Positions 44,957 to 54,044 of a DNA stretch of 64,000 nt are shown here, piece after piece (positions within the stretch are counted from its first letter, which is position 1; the number at the start of each line of letters is the position of its first letter). Under the pieces are notes generated by a model. It was not told where the DNA came from. It worked only from the letters and a program-made list of their open reading frames with translations, and ran no database searches. The position numbers and the translations under genes were made by a program. Origin of the DNA: Prado023 sp963736425 (GTDB lineage Bacteria; Actinomycetota; Actinomycetes; S36-B12; CAIYMF01); the NCBI GenBank assembly GCA_963736425.1, contig CAVTOX010000014.1, forward strand, positions 124,001-188,000. The letters run 5' to 3'.

Positions 44957-45955
44957 TCAGGGTCGCTCGGCCGGGGACTCGGTCCGGGCCGGATCACGCA
45001 TGATCGCCTCACCGAGGACCTCGTCGATGGCGGTACGCAGGTCGGCATCGAGCACGACGCCGCTCGCACGCACCGAGTCGGCAAGCTGCTCGGGACGTGA
45101 GGCCCCGACGATCGCTGTCGAGACGTTCGGGTTGCCCAGGACCCAGGCCACGGCCATCTGCGCCATCGTGAGGCCGGCCTGGTCGGCCAGGGGGCGCAGG
45201 TTCTGCACCCGCTCGAGCACGTCGTCGCGCAGCCAGCGTGACACGAACCCCGACCCGGTCGGGTCGGTGGCCCGGGAGCCCTCAGGGACGGGCTGTCCGG
45301 GCAGGTACTTGCCGGTCAGGATGCCCTGGGCCATGGGGGACCACACCACCTGGCCGATGCCTGCTGCCTCGCACTCGGGGACCACCTCGGCCTCGATGAC
45401 CCGCCAGAGCATGGAGTACTGCGGCTGGTTGGAGACGATCCGGTCCAACCCCATCTGCTCGGCGATCTCGAGCGCGGCGCGGATCTCTTCCGCGCGCCAC
45501 TCCGAGACCCCGACGTAGAGGACCTTCCCGGCGCGGACCAGGTCGTCGAAGGCGCGCAGCGTCTCCTCGAGAGGGGTGTGGTGGTCGAATCGATGGGCTT
45601 GGTAGAGGTCGATGTGATCGGTCTGCAACCGGCTCAGCGACCCCTCGCAGGCTTCCATGATGTGCTTGCGTGACAACCCCCGGTCGTTGTGACCCGGGCC
45701 AGTGGGCCAGTAGACCTTCGTGAAGATCTCCAGGCCCTCGCGACGCTGCCCCGCCAGCGCCCGGCCGAGGACGGCCTCCGCCCCTGTCTGCGCGTAGACA
45801 TCCGCGGTGTCGAAGGTGGTGATCCCCGCGTCGAGGGCAGCGTGGACGCACGCCGCTGCCTCGTCCTCGGCCACCTGTGACGCATGCGTCAACCAGTTGC
45901 CGTACGCGATCTCACTGATCATCAGGCCACTGGCCCCAAGCCGGCGATGCTCCAT
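44957..45955 (-). CDS. Aldo/keto reductase, Kv-beta-like (AKR6-type)
   Basis: 332 aa: RRLGASGLMISEIAYGNWLT, FDTADVYAQTGAEAVLG (Asp, Tyr), IFTKVYWPTGPG (Lys), LYQAHRFDHHTPL (His), YVGVSEWRAEEI, QPQYSMLWR, WSPMAQGILTGKY and TAIVGASRPEQLADSV. Sequence is closest by eye to potassium-channel beta-like AKRs. The fourth aldo/keto reductase in the window, each from a different branch. A short conserved gene follows on the same strand. Confidence 0.92.
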   Translation of the reverse strand: MEHRRLGASGLMISEIAYGNWLTHASQVAEDEAAACVHAALDAGITTFDTADVYAQTGAEAVLGRALAGQRREGLEIFTKVYWPTGPGHNDRGLSRKHIMEACEGSLSRLQTDHIDLYQAHRFDHHTPLEETLRAFDDLVRAGKVLYVGVSEWRAEEIRAALEIAEQMGLDRIVSNQPQYSMLWRVIEAEVVPECEAAGIGQVVWSPMAQGILTGKYLPGQPVPEGSRATDPTGSGFVSRWLRDDVLERVQNLRPLADQAGLTMAQMAVAWVLGNPNVSTAIVGASRPEQLADSVRASGVVLDADLRTAIDEVLGEAIMRDPARTESPAERP

Positions 45956-46008
45956 GGGCCGACCCTAGGGCACCGGGCTGACACCGGCCACCGACGGTGG
46001 CGCAGGCG

Positions 46009-46620
46009 TCATGACTTGGGAAGGACCGGCTTCCCGCCGCGGCGCAGGCGCGGGGGTGGCAGCCGCAGACGGCGGATCTGCAGCACGCGCATGAGGCCAT
46101 AGAAGGTCGCGCCCTTGCGTTCAGCCGCCGAGGGCCACTGCTTCTTGATCTCCCGGTTCATCCGCATCAGCAGAACGGTGGTGTCCACGAGGATGAACAG
46201 GGTCAGGACCAGCCAGAGCATCGACACGTACCCCTGGGCGTTGACCAACCCCCAGCTGCGCCAGGGCAGGAACCCGACGACCAGCACCGTGATGGCCAGC
46301 GGCATGAAGAGCTCCGCCGCCGCCCAGCGGCTGTCGATGAAGTCCCGAACGAAGCGCTTGACCGGGCCGGAATCGCGGGCTGGCAGGGCGCTCTCGTCCC
46401 CGGCCATCAGGGCGGTGCGCGCAACCTGGCGCTCCTGCGCAGCGCGAGCCTTGGCCTCCTTCTTGGCCGCCTTCGGATCCGAGGAGACCTTCAGGGTCTG
46501 CTTGCGCTGGGCCTCCGCCTCCTTGCGCGAGGGGGTGGCGTGCCCCTTGCCGACTGTGGGCGTGGGCGTCGGCTCGACGGGGGCTGGATCGGCGGGGGTG
46601 CTACGGGAGAGGAACTTCAC
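46009..46620 (-). CDS. DUF3043 membrane protein
   Basis: 203 aa. Long charged N-terminus (TPSRKEAEAQRKQTLKVSSD, PKAAKKEAKARAAQERQVAR, predicted coil), then PVKRFVRDFIDSRWAAAEL, two membrane helices (LAITVLVVGFLPW and MLWLVLTLFILVDTTVLLMR) and a basic tail. This layout is the actinobacterial DUF3043 family. Divergent from pspA by 89 bp. Function unknown. Confidence 0.9.
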   Translation of the reverse strand: MKFLSRSTPADPAPVEPTPTPTVGKGHATPSRKEAEAQRKQTLKVSSDPKAAKKEAKARAAQERQVARTALMAGDESALPARDSGPVKRFVRDFIDSRWAAAELFMPLAITVLVVGFLPWRSWGLVNAQGYVSMLWLVLTLFILVDTTVLLMRMNREIKKQWPSAAERKGATFYGLMRVLQIRRLRLPPPRLRRGGKPVLPKS

Positions 46621-46709
46621 GGAGCAAGGGTACGTCGTGCCAACCTGTGGGGCGTTAGGCTTGTGGACGTCGGCGGGTGTGCCGCCTGGGAAGAGAGCGA
46701 CAGCGAACC

Positions 46710-47567
46710 ATGGCCGGAATGTGGCAGCGCTTCAAGATGATCTTCAGCTCCAAGGCCAACGCGGCCATGAACAAGGCTGAGAATCCCGCGCAGACCCTGG
46801 ACTACTCCTACGAGAAGCAGCTGGAGATGCTGCAGAAGGTCCGCAGGGGCGTCGCTGATGTGGCCACGAGCCGCAAGCGGGTCGAGCTGCAGATCGCCAG
46901 CCTCGACAAGCAGCTGGCAAAGCTCGATGACCAGGCCCGTGCCGCCCTGGCGGCTGGACGAGAGGACCTCGCCCGGGAGGCGTTGATCCGCAAGTCCACC
47001 CTGAGCCAGCAGATCGCCGACCTGCACGTGCAGCTCGAGCAGCTGACCGCCCAGGAGCAGAAGCTCACCGTCGCGTCGCAGCAGCTGCAGACCAAGGTGG
47101 AGGCCTTCCGCACGCAGAAGGAGACCATCAAGGCCACGTACTCAGCCGCTGAGGCGCAGGTGCGCATCAACGAGGCCTTCACGGGGATCTCCAGCGAGCT
47201 CGGTGACGTCGGTCTGGCCATCCAGCGCGCCGAGGACCGCACCGCCCAGATGCAGGCGCGCGCCGGGGCGATGGAGGAGCTCATGGCCACGGGAGCGCTT
47301 GAGACCACGGGCGGCAAGGACTCCCTGACCGTGGAGCTGGAGCGCCTGGCTGCCGACAGCCAGGTCGAGAACGAGCTCGCCGCCATGAAGGCCCAGATCG
47401 GTGGCGCGGAGCCGCCCGCGGCGGTCGCGGGTGCGGCCGCCGAGACCCTCGCGGTCGGCGCCGCGCCGGCCGACGAGGTCGTCGATGCCATCATCGCCGA
47501 GGAACCCGCAACCCCGTCGGCGCCCCAGGCCCCGCCCGCCGCGCCGGCTGGCCCGGCCGCCCAGTAG
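46710..47567 (+). CDS. pspA: Phage-shock protein A (PspA/IM30 family)
   Basis: Membrane-stress protein that polymerises on the inner face of damaged membranes. 285 aa from ATG 46710. N-terminal amphipathic MWQRFKMIFSSKANAAMNKA, then long coiled coil (DYSYEKQLEMLQKVRRGVAD onward to ~220) and an Ala/Pro-rich C-terminal tail. First gene of a trio with a HtpX-like protease (27 bp later) and PspAB (abutting), a known actinobacterial arrangement. No pspF/pspBC-type genes. Confidence 0.93.
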   Translation: MAGMWQRFKMIFSSKANAAMNKAENPAQTLDYSYEKQLEMLQKVRRGVADVATSRKRVELQIASLDKQLAKLDDQARAALAAGREDLAREALIRKSTLSQQIADLHVQLEQLTAQEQKLTVASQQLQTKVEAFRTQKETIKATYSAAEAQVRINEAFTGISSELGDVGLAIQRAEDRTAQMQARAGAMEELMATGALETTGGKDSLTVELERLAADSQVENELAAMKAQIGGAEPPAAVAGAAAETLAVGAAPADEVVDAIIAEEPATPSAPQAPPAAPAGPAAQ

Positions 47568-47594
47568 GACCGCAGGGAGGCTCGCACACCCGCC

Positions 47595-48494
47595 ATGGCG
47601 CGAAACAGGTACGCACCCGATCGGGGCCTCACAGCCCGGATGGGCGGGACGATGTTCATCCTCGGCCTGCTCTACGTCGTGCTGATGGCCACGCTGATCT
47701 CCCAGGGGATGAACGCCTACTTCGTGCTGATCCTCGCCGGAGGCACGGCGTGGGCCCAGTGGTACTTCTCCGACAGGGTCGCGCTGTTCTCGATGTCGGC
47801 GCGGGTCGTCACGCCCGAGCAGGCCCCGCAGCTGCACGCCATCGTGGACCGGCTGTGCGCGATGGCCGACATGCCCAAGCCCGCCGTGGCGATCGCCGAC
47901 TCCGACATGCCCAATGCCTTCGCGACCGGACGCAGCACGAAGCGTGCCGTGGTCTGCGTGACCACGGGGCTGCTCCGGCGTCTGGACGCCGAGGAGCTCG
48001 AGGGAGTCCTGTCCCACGAGCTGTCCCATGTGGCGCACCGGGACGTGCTCGTGATGACGGTGGCCTCGTTCGTCGGCGTGCTCGCCGGGTTCCTGACGCG
48101 CTCGTGGATGTGGGGCGGTCTGACTCGGCGACGCAGCAGCGACAGCAACAGCGCCTTCGCATTCATGATCATCATGGTCGTGTCGATCCTCGTGTACCTC
48201 ATCAGCTTCCTGCTGGTCCGCGTGCTCTCGCGCTACCGGGAGCTCTCGGCCGACCGCGCCGGCGCGCTGCTGACCGGGCGGCCCGCGGCCCTGGGTCGCG
48301 CCCTGCAGAAGATCAGCGGCGACATGGGTGCCATCCCGACCCGGGACCTGCGCGCGAAGGAGTCGATGAACGCCTTCTTCATCACGCCGGCGTTCGGTGG
48401 CACGCAGTCCATGGCGAGCCTGTTGTCCACACACCCGCCGCTGGAGAAGCGCCTCGAGCAGTTGGCGCGCATCTCGGCCCAGCTGGGCCAGTAG
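47595..48494 (+). CDS. htpX: HtpX-like M48 zinc metalloprotease
   Basis: Membrane-bound protease for quality control of membrane proteins. 299 aa. Two N-terminal membrane helices (MFILGLLYVVLMATLISQG, YFVLILAGGTAWAQWYFS), DMPNAFATGRS, zinc site HELSHVAHRD (HExxH with catalytic Glu), two further helices (~160-180, 195-215) and third ligand region YRELSADRAGALLTG. In one unit with pspA and pspAB, supporting a membrane-stress role. Confidence 0.94.
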   Translation: MARNRYAPDRGLTARMGGTMFILGLLYVVLMATLISQGMNAYFVLILAGGTAWAQWYFSDRVALFSMSARVVTPEQAPQLHAIVDRLCAMADMPKPAVAIADSDMPNAFATGRSTKRAVVCVTTGLLRRLDAEELEGVLSHELSHVAHRDVLVMTVASFVGVLAGFLTRSWMWGGLTRRRSSDSNSAFAFMIIMVVSILVYLISFLLVRVLSRYRELSADRAGALLTGRPAALGRALQKISGDMGAIPTRDLRAKESMNAFFITPAFGGTQSMASLLSTHPPLEKRLEQLARISAQLGQ

Positions 48495-49064
48495 ATGGGC
48501 ATGTTCGACTCGATCATGGGCCGGCGCAAGCCCGTCCGGCCCGACCTCGATGCGATCTTCGGGCTGCCGTCGGCGGCCATCACCCTGTCGGCCAGCCTCG
48601 GGTTCGATGCCACGGGCACGGGGGCCGTCGCGTTCCGGGTGCCTGAGGGGCGTGCCTTCGCCGAGGTCCAGGCCGAGATCGAAGCCCTGCTCGCGGCCTC
48701 GGGCAACCCGGCCGTGGAGCTCACCGCCGACCAGTACGGCTACACGTGGCTCGTCGTCTCGACCGATCCGCCGGACGTCGGCGCTCTGGTGACGCACCTG
48801 CACGCGGTCAACCTCACCCTGCAGGACAGCGGGTTCGGGCCGCAGCTGCTGTGCTCGACCGCCGCGTTCGTTGGGCTGGGTGGTCGACCGCTGGCGATGG
48901 TCTACCTGTTCAAGCAGGGGTCGTTCTACCCGTTCGCCCCGGCGGACGGCCAGACCCGTGACACCGTCCTCGAGCTGCAGATCCGCGACCTGCTGCGCGA
49001 CGAGTTGGCGGTCGAGAAGGACCTGACGCGCTGGTTCCCGATCTGGGGCGCCCCAGGCCTGTAG
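48495..49064 (+). CDS. PspA-associated protein PspAB
   Basis: 189 aa, begins MGMFDSIMGRRKPVRPDLDA immediately after the htpX stop. Soluble, no signal or membrane helix; contains PSAAITLSASLGFDATGTGA, SFYPFAPADGQTRDTVLEL and ends DLTRWFPIWGAPGL, all typical of the actinobacterial PspAB family. Role in the PspA response unknown. Convergent with nadA (10 bp between stops). Confidence 0.9.
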   Translation: MGMFDSIMGRRKPVRPDLDAIFGLPSAAITLSASLGFDATGTGAVAFRVPEGRAFAEVQAEIEALLAASGNPAVELTADQYGYTWLVVSTDPPDVGALVTHLHAVNLTLQDSGFGPQLLCSTAAFVGLGGRPLAMVYLFKQGSFYPFAPADGQTRDTVLELQIRDLLRDELAVEKDLTRWFPIWGAPGL

Positions 49065-49074
49065 GGCTGGGCGG

Positions 49075-50277
49075 TCAGTCCGGCTCGGGGGCCGCGCCCA
49101 CGCCAGGGAGCGCGAGCATCCGGTCGAGGGCCACGCGTGCCCAGTGCGAGGTGTCGGAGTCGACCACGATCTGGTTCACGACGTTGCCCGCGACCAGGTT
49201 CTCCAGGGCCCAGACAAGGTGCGGCAGGTCGATCCGGTTCATCGTCGAGCAGTAGCAGACCGACCGGTCCAGGAACGTGACCTGCTTGTCCGGATGGGCA
49301 TTGGCCAGGCGGCGCACGAGGTTCAGCTCGGTGCCGATCGCCCATGCCGATCCGGGCTCGGCGGCGTCGAGGACCTTGATGATGTACTCGGTGGACCCGA
49401 CGTAGTCGGCCTTCTGGACCACCTCGTGGCGGCACTCGGGGTGCACGAGGATGTTGACCCCGGGGATGCGTTCACGCGCCTCGTCGACGACGGCTTCCGT
49501 GAACCGTCCGTGCACGGAGCAGTGCCCTCGCCACAGGACCACCTTCGATTCGCGAACCTGCTCGTCGGTGAGCCCACCGCCCGGCTTGTGCGGGTCGTAG
49601 ACCACGCAGTCCTCCAGGCTCAGGCCCAGGTCGAGCACCGCGGTGTTGCGCCCCAGGTGCTGGTCGGGCAGGAAGAAGATGCGCTCACCCTGCTCGAAGG
49701 CCCATTCCAACGACTGCCGGGCGTTGCTCGACGTGCAGATCGTGCCGTGGTTGCGGCCGGTGAACGCCTTGATCGCGGCCGTGGAGTTCATGTAGGTGAT
49801 GGGGATGGTCGACTCGGCCAGCCCGAGCTCGACGAATCGCTCCCAGGCGTCCTCGACCTGGCCGATCTCGGCCATGTCGGCCATCGAGCAGCCGGCGGCG
49901 AGGTCCGGCAGGATCACCCGCTGGTCGTCGGTGGTCAGGATGTCGGCACTCTCGGCCATGAAGTGCACGCCGCAGAAGACGATGAACTCCGCCTCGGGGT
50001 GCGCGGCAGCCTGTTGGGCCAGCTTGAAGGAGTCGCCGGTCACGTCGGCGAACTCGATGACCTCGTCGCGCTGGTAGTGGTGTCCCAGGATGTAGGCCCG
50101 AGAGCCGAGCGCCGCACGGGCCCGTCGGGCGCGGTCGACCAGGTCGGGGTCCGAGGCGGCCGGGAGCGCACCGGGGCACTCGACGCCCTTCTCCGTGTCC
50201 AGATCGGTGCCCTGGCCGAGCAGGAGCAGGGCCAGTGGGGTCGGTTGCGGCTCGGTCCAGGCAGCCGTGTCGGTCAT
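49075..50277 (-). CDS. nadA: Quinolinate synthase
   Basis: [4Fe-4S] enzyme condensing iminoaspartate and dihydroxyacetone phosphate in NAD synthesis. 400 aa. Motifs: ILGHHYQRDEVIEFAD, the three conserved Cys regions FIVFCGVHFMAE, GTICTSSNARQ and DRSVCYCSTMNRI, YMNSTAAIKAF, and HPECRHEVV. nadB and nadC are not next to it. Divergent from glycerate kinase by 86 bp. ErpA, an Fe-S carrier, is encoded nearby. Confidence 0.96.
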   Translation of the reverse strand: MTDTAAWTEPQPTPLALLLLGQGTDLDTEKGVECPGALPAASDPDLVDRARRARAALGSRAYILGHHYQRDEVIEFADVTGDSFKLAQQAAAHPEAEFIVFCGVHFMAESADILTTDDQRVILPDLAAGCSMADMAEIGQVEDAWERFVELGLAESTIPITYMNSTAAIKAFTGRNHGTICTSSNARQSLEWAFEQGERIFFLPDQHLGRNTAVLDLGLSLEDCVVYDPHKPGGGLTDEQVRESKVVLWRGHCSVHGRFTEAVVDEARERIPGVNILVHPECRHEVVQKADYVGSTEYIIKVLDAAEPGSAWAIGTELNLVRRLANAHPDKQVTFLDRSVCYCSTMNRIDLPHLVWALENLVAGNVVNQIVVDSDTSHWARVALDRMLALPGVGAAPEPD

Positions 50278-50363
50278 CGGGTGACCTTCCTCGTGGGGCG
50301 GGGCTTCATCGTTCCACAGAGTCGCGCGCTGGGCTGACCTCGCGGATGCCAGACTTCGGGCTC

Positions 50364-51467
50364 GTGAAGGTGCTCATCTGCCCGGATTCGTTCACCGGCA
50401 CGCTCTCGGCTGCCGAGGCGGCGGCGGCGATGGCCGAGGGCTGGGCCAGCGTCGCGCCAGGTGACGACCTGGTGCTGCGCCCCCTGTCCGACGGCGGCCC
50501 CGGCTTCCTCGACGCGATCGGTGCGGGGCGTGGCGGGGTGCGTCGTCCGCTGTCGGTCACCGGACCGCTGGGCAGCCCGGTCCTGGCCGACCATCTGGTG
50601 ACCGGGGACGGCACGGCATGGATCGAGTCCGCGACCGCAGCGGGGCTGCACCTGGTCCCGACTGACCGCCGGGACCCCACCCGGACGACGTCCCGCGGAG
50701 TTGGCGAGCTGATGGCCTCGGCCCTGCGGGCCGGAGCCACCCGAATCGTCCTGGGAGTCGGCGGGACGGGCACCTGCGATGGGGGAGCGGGGCTCGTGGA
50801 GGCTCTGGGTGCCACCTCCCAGCCGCCCGGTGGGCTGTCCCACGGCGGCTTCCAGCTGGCCAACCTGACGGCCATTGACCTGGCTCCGGCGCTGGATGCC
50901 GTCAGCGGGTGCGCATTGGAGGTCGCCACCGATGTCGACGTGCCACTTCTCGGGGCCCGCGGGGCGGCTCGCGGCTTCGCCCCGCAGAAGGGTGCCAGCG
51001 ACCAGCAGGTGGAGCAGCTCGAGGCGGCGATGACCCACTGGGCAGGACTGCTCGGCCGGTCCGCCGACGGGCGGTCGGCAGCGGTCGCCCTCGGGGCCGG
51101 CGCGGGCGGAGGGCTCGGGGCGGCGCTCATCCGGCTGGGTGCCCGCCGGGTCCCTGGCATCGGCACCGTGCTGGAGGCCGCCGACATCGCTCGGCTCATC
51201 GGCGACGTCGACCTCGTGATCACGGGGGAGGGATCCTTCGACTGGCAGTCCCTGCGCGGCAAGGTGGTGGCCGGTGTGGCCGCGGCAGCCCTCGAGCGGG
51301 CCGTCCCGGTCGTTGTCCTGGCCGGGCGGGTCGAGGTCGGCCGGCGTGAGTGGATCACCGCCGGAGTGGCCGCGGCGTTCCCTGCTGCTGCGGAGCCCGG
51401 TGAGTCCCACCACGAGGGCGTGGCCCGCGCCGCGGCCCGCGCCGCCCGCACCTGGTCGAGGAGCTGA
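50364..51467 (+). CDS. Glycerate kinase
   Basis: Phosphorylates D-glycerate (GckA/GlxK family). 367 aa from GTG 50364, chosen because the family begins KVLICPDSFTGTLSA; an ATG at 50346 adds six residues. Contains RPLSDGGPGFLDAIGAG, GVGGTGTCDGGAGLVEALG, GAGAGGGLGAAL, LVITGEGSFDWQSLRGKV and VVVLAGRVEV. Whether the product is 2- or 3-phosphoglycerate is not decided by motifs. Confidence 0.93.
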   Translation: MKVLICPDSFTGTLSAAEAAAAMAEGWASVAPGDDLVLRPLSDGGPGFLDAIGAGRGGVRRPLSVTGPLGSPVLADHLVTGDGTAWIESATAAGLHLVPTDRRDPTRTTSRGVGELMASALRAGATRIVLGVGGTGTCDGGAGLVEALGATSQPPGGLSHGGFQLANLTAIDLAPALDAVSGCALEVATDVDVPLLGARGAARGFAPQKGASDQQVEQLEAAMTHWAGLLGRSADGRSAAVALGAGAGGGLGAALIRLGARRVPGIGTVLEAADIARLIGDVDLVITGEGSFDWQSLRGKVVAGVAAAALERAVPVVVLAGRVEVGRREWITAGVAAAFPAAAEPGESHHEGVARAAARAARTWSRS

Positions 51468-51624
51468 CCCGGGGCCGTCACGCCGTCGACGACGCGCCCG
51501 TGCGCCGGCGCGCGGTTGGTCGAACTCCGCAAACCATGTCAGCATGAGCGCACAGGGAATGCAGCACAGCGTGTTCGCGTTGGCCCCGTTGTAGACCGCC
51601 ACGATGCTCAGTAGGAGGGCACCG

Positions 51625-51990
51625 ATGACCGCCGAGACCACCACCGAGACCACCGATCCCGTCAGCGATGGGATCCTCCTCACCGAGGTCGCCGCCGACA
51701 AGGTGCGCACCCTGCTCGATTCGGAGGGTCGCGACGACCTCGCGCTGCGTGTGGCTGTCCAGCCCGGTGGCTGCTCGGGCCTGCGCTACCAGCTGTTCTT
51801 CGACGAGCGCGCGCTCGACGGGGACGTGCGCAAGGACTTCGGCGGCGTCGAGGTGGTCACGGACCGAATGAGCGCCCCGTACCTGTCGGGCGCCACGATC
51901 GACTTCGTGGACTCGATCGAGAAGCAGGGCTTCACGATCGACAACCCGAACGCGACCGGCTCCTGCGCATGCGGTGACTCCTTCCACTGA
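51625..51990 (+). CDS. erpA: Iron-sulfur cluster insertion protein (ErpA/HesB type)
   Basis: A-type Fe-S carrier, 121 aa from ATG 51625 with AGGAGGG upstream at 51613-51619. Conserved ILLTEVAADKVRTLLDSEG, AVQPGGCSGLRYQLFFDE (first Cys), VDSIEKQGFTIDNPNATGSC and the paired Cys GSCACGDSF. The ~155 bp between glycerate kinase and this gene hold no supported gene. Possible clients here: NadA and the Rieske protein. Confidence 0.94.
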   Translation: MTAETTTETTDPVSDGILLTEVAADKVRTLLDSEGRDDLALRVAVQPGGCSGLRYQLFFDERALDGDVRKDFGGVEVVTDRMSAPYLSGATIDFVDSIEKQGFTIDNPNATGSCACGDSFH

Positions 51991-52046
51991 CCTGACCGGC
52001 TAGGGTCACCTGCGTCGTCATCGACCGACCAGGGGGTCACTCACGC

Positions 52047-53033
52047 ATGCGGATCGTCATCACCGGCTCGATTGCCACCGACCACCTCATGACGTTCCCG
52101 GGCCGGTTCGCCGACTCGATCGTCCTGGACAAGTTGGACAAGATCTCCCTGTCGTTCCTGGTCGATGAGCTCGAGATCCGCCGGGGTGGGGTGGCGGCCA
52201 ACATCGCCTTCGGGATGGGCGTGCTCGGCGAGAACCCGATCCTCGTCGGCGCGGTCGGCCCGGACTTCGCCGACTACCGGTCCTGGCTGCAGCGCCACGG
52301 CGTGGACACCGAGTCCGTGCACGTCTCCGAGGTGCGGCACACGGCTCGCTTCGTGTGCACGACTGACGAGCACGCGAACCAGATCGCCACGTTCTACGCC
52401 GGGGCGATGCAGGAGGCCCGCGACATCGAGCTGGGGCCGGTCGTCGAGCGTGTGGGTGCGGTCGACCTGGTCCTGATCGGGGCCAACGACCCGGAGGCGA
52501 TGATGCGCCACACCGAGGAGTGTCGCTACCGGCGGATCCCGTTCGCCGCCGACCCGTCCCAGCAGCTTGCCCGGATGCATGGTGACGAGATCCGACTGCT
52601 CGTCGACGGGGCCGCCTACCTGTTCACCAACGAGTACGAGGCCGCGCTCACCGAGCAGAAGACCGGGTGGAGCAGCGACGAGATCCTCGACCGGGTGGGC
52701 ACCCGGGTCACCACACTGGGGCCCAACGGGGTGCGCATCGAGCGCAAGGGCCAGGCCATGATCCAGGTGCCCACGCCGAAGGAGACCCACAAGGCCGACC
52801 CGACGGGCGTCGGGGACGCATTCCGAGCAGGCTTCCTCGCCGGGCTGGCGTGGGACCTGCCCCTGCAGCGGTGCGCCCAGGTGGGCTCCCTGCTGGCCAC
52901 GCACGTCATCGAGAGCATCGGGACCCAGGAGTACGAGCTGGCCCGCAGGTCGTTCCTGTTGCGCATCAGGGAGGCCTACGGGGACCAGGCGGCGCAGGAG
53001 ATCGGCGCCCACATCACCCTGGCTCGGCCCTGA
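52047..53033 (+). CDS. PfkB-family carbohydrate kinase (adenosine-kinase-like)
   Basis: 328 aa ribokinase-fold protein. MRIVITGSIATDHLMTFPGR, ELEIRRGGVAANIAFGMGVL, DEHANQIATFYAGAM, YLFTNEYEAAL, TLGPNGVRIERKG and the PfkB signature DPTGVGDAFRAGFLAGL with catalytic Asp. Actinobacterial members of this branch are often named adenosine kinase. Starts 56 bp after erpA. Confidence 0.92.
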   Translation: MRIVITGSIATDHLMTFPGRFADSIVLDKLDKISLSFLVDELEIRRGGVAANIAFGMGVLGENPILVGAVGPDFADYRSWLQRHGVDTESVHVSEVRHTARFVCTTDEHANQIATFYAGAMQEARDIELGPVVERVGAVDLVLIGANDPEAMMRHTEECRYRRIPFAADPSQQLARMHGDEIRLLVDGAAYLFTNEYEAALTEQKTGWSSDEILDRVGTRVTTLGPNGVRIERKGQAMIQVPTPKETHKADPTGVGDAFRAGFLAGLAWDLPLQRCAQVGSLLATHVIESIGTQEYELARRSFLLRIREAYGDQAAQEIGAHITLARP

Positions 53034-53042
53034 TCCACGTCC

Positions 53043-53787
53043 ATGCCCGTCGAGCCCGAGGCGCCTCGATGGGTACTGCCTGATCTGCACGACATGCCGC
53101 GCGGGCCAGGAGCTGGTGGGCATCGGTGCGGACCTGTCGCCCGGGATGCTGCTCTCCGGGTACCGGGGCGGGCTGTTCGCCATGCCGGACGGTGCGGACC
53201 TCGGCTGGTGGTCCCCTGACCCGCGGGGTCTGCTCCTGCCGGCACAGGTGCACGTCTCGCGGTCCCTGCGCAGGGCTCTGACTCACTTCGAGGTCAGTCT
53301 CGACGGGGCCTTCGCCGAGGTCGTCGCCGCGTGTGCCGACCCCCGGCGGCCGCATGGATGGATCACTGGTGCCTATCTGGACTCCTACCTCGAGCTGCAC
53401 CGACTGGGCTGGGCGCACTCGATCGAGGTCTGGGGTTCCGACGGTCGACTGGCCGGTGGCTTGTTCGGGGTCGAGGTGGGAGGGCTGTTCGCCGCCGAGT
53501 CCAAGTTCCATCTGCGCACCGACGCCTCGAAGGTCGCTGTCGTGGCGCTCGCAGCACTTCTCGTCTCCGATGGTGACCCCCACCGGGTCATCGACATCCA
53601 GTGGTGCACCGAGCACCTCGCCTCGCTGGGAGCGGTGCAGGTGCCGCGCCCGGTCTACCTGCAGGCCCTGCCTGCCGTGCTCGCCTGTGCGCCGGCGCTG
53701 TCCGATGGGCTCGGCCCGGTCAGTCAGGCGGATCCGGTGGCGCCTCCCAGCCGGATCAGATGGCGCATGGCCCGACCGGGCTCCTGA
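53043..53787 (+). pseudogene. aat: Leucyl/phenylalanyl-tRNA--protein transferase (single frameshift)
   Basis: N-end-rule enzyme adding Leu/Phe to proteins. ATG 53043 opens MPVEPEAPRWVLPDLHDMPRG; after 53105 the protein continues in another frame: ELVGIGADLSPGMLLSGYRG, GLFAMPDGADLGWWSPDPRG, HGWITGAYLDSYLELHRLGW, AHSIEVWG, GLFGVEVGGLFAAESKFHL and DIQWCTEHLASLGA. Deleting one G of GGG 53103-53105 joins the parts (PRGQELVGIGADL), 247 aa. Probably a base-call error. The 3' end overlaps the convergent TusA gene by 64 nt. Confidence 0.88.
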
Positions 53788-54044
53788 TTGGGGGCGTGCG
53801 GCTCCGGGCCCACGGGATCGGCCGCTGGCTGAACGGGGACTGCCCCATCCAGGGGCTCGCTGCCCAGCAGTGCGTGCCCCCGCAGCCGGCACCACGCCGG
53901 CACGTCGTACTCGGCTGCCGGGTCGTCGGTGAGCAATTCGATCAGGCTGCCCGCCGGCAGCGAGAGGGCGGTTCGCGCCAGGCGGATGATCGGGACCGGG
54001 CAGAGCACGCCGAGAGCCTCGACCGTGGCGTCGGGGGCCGTCAT
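53724..54044 (-). CDS. TusA/SirA-family sulfur carrier
   Basis: 106 aa from ATG 54042-54044. TusA fold: VEALGVLCPVPIIRLARTAL with the sulfur-accepting Cys in LCPVP, AGSLIELLTDDPAAEYDVPA, WCRLRGHALLG. The last ~30 residues exceed the usual length and overlap aat. The start overlaps the stop of the cysteine desulfurase gene (ATGA), so the persulfide is probably passed from that enzyme to this carrier. Confidence 0.92.
   Translation of the reverse strand: MTAPDATVEALGVLCPVPIIRLARTALSLPAGSLIELLTDDPAAEYDVPAWCRLRGHALLGSEPLDGAVPVQPAADPVGPEPHAPNQEPGRAMRHLIRLGGATGSA

Noticed and set aside
51541..51600. Short frame (16 codons, ATG 51544) and an antisense Cys-rich frame before erpA
   Set aside because: No ribosome-binding site that convinces, very short, and no recognisable family.
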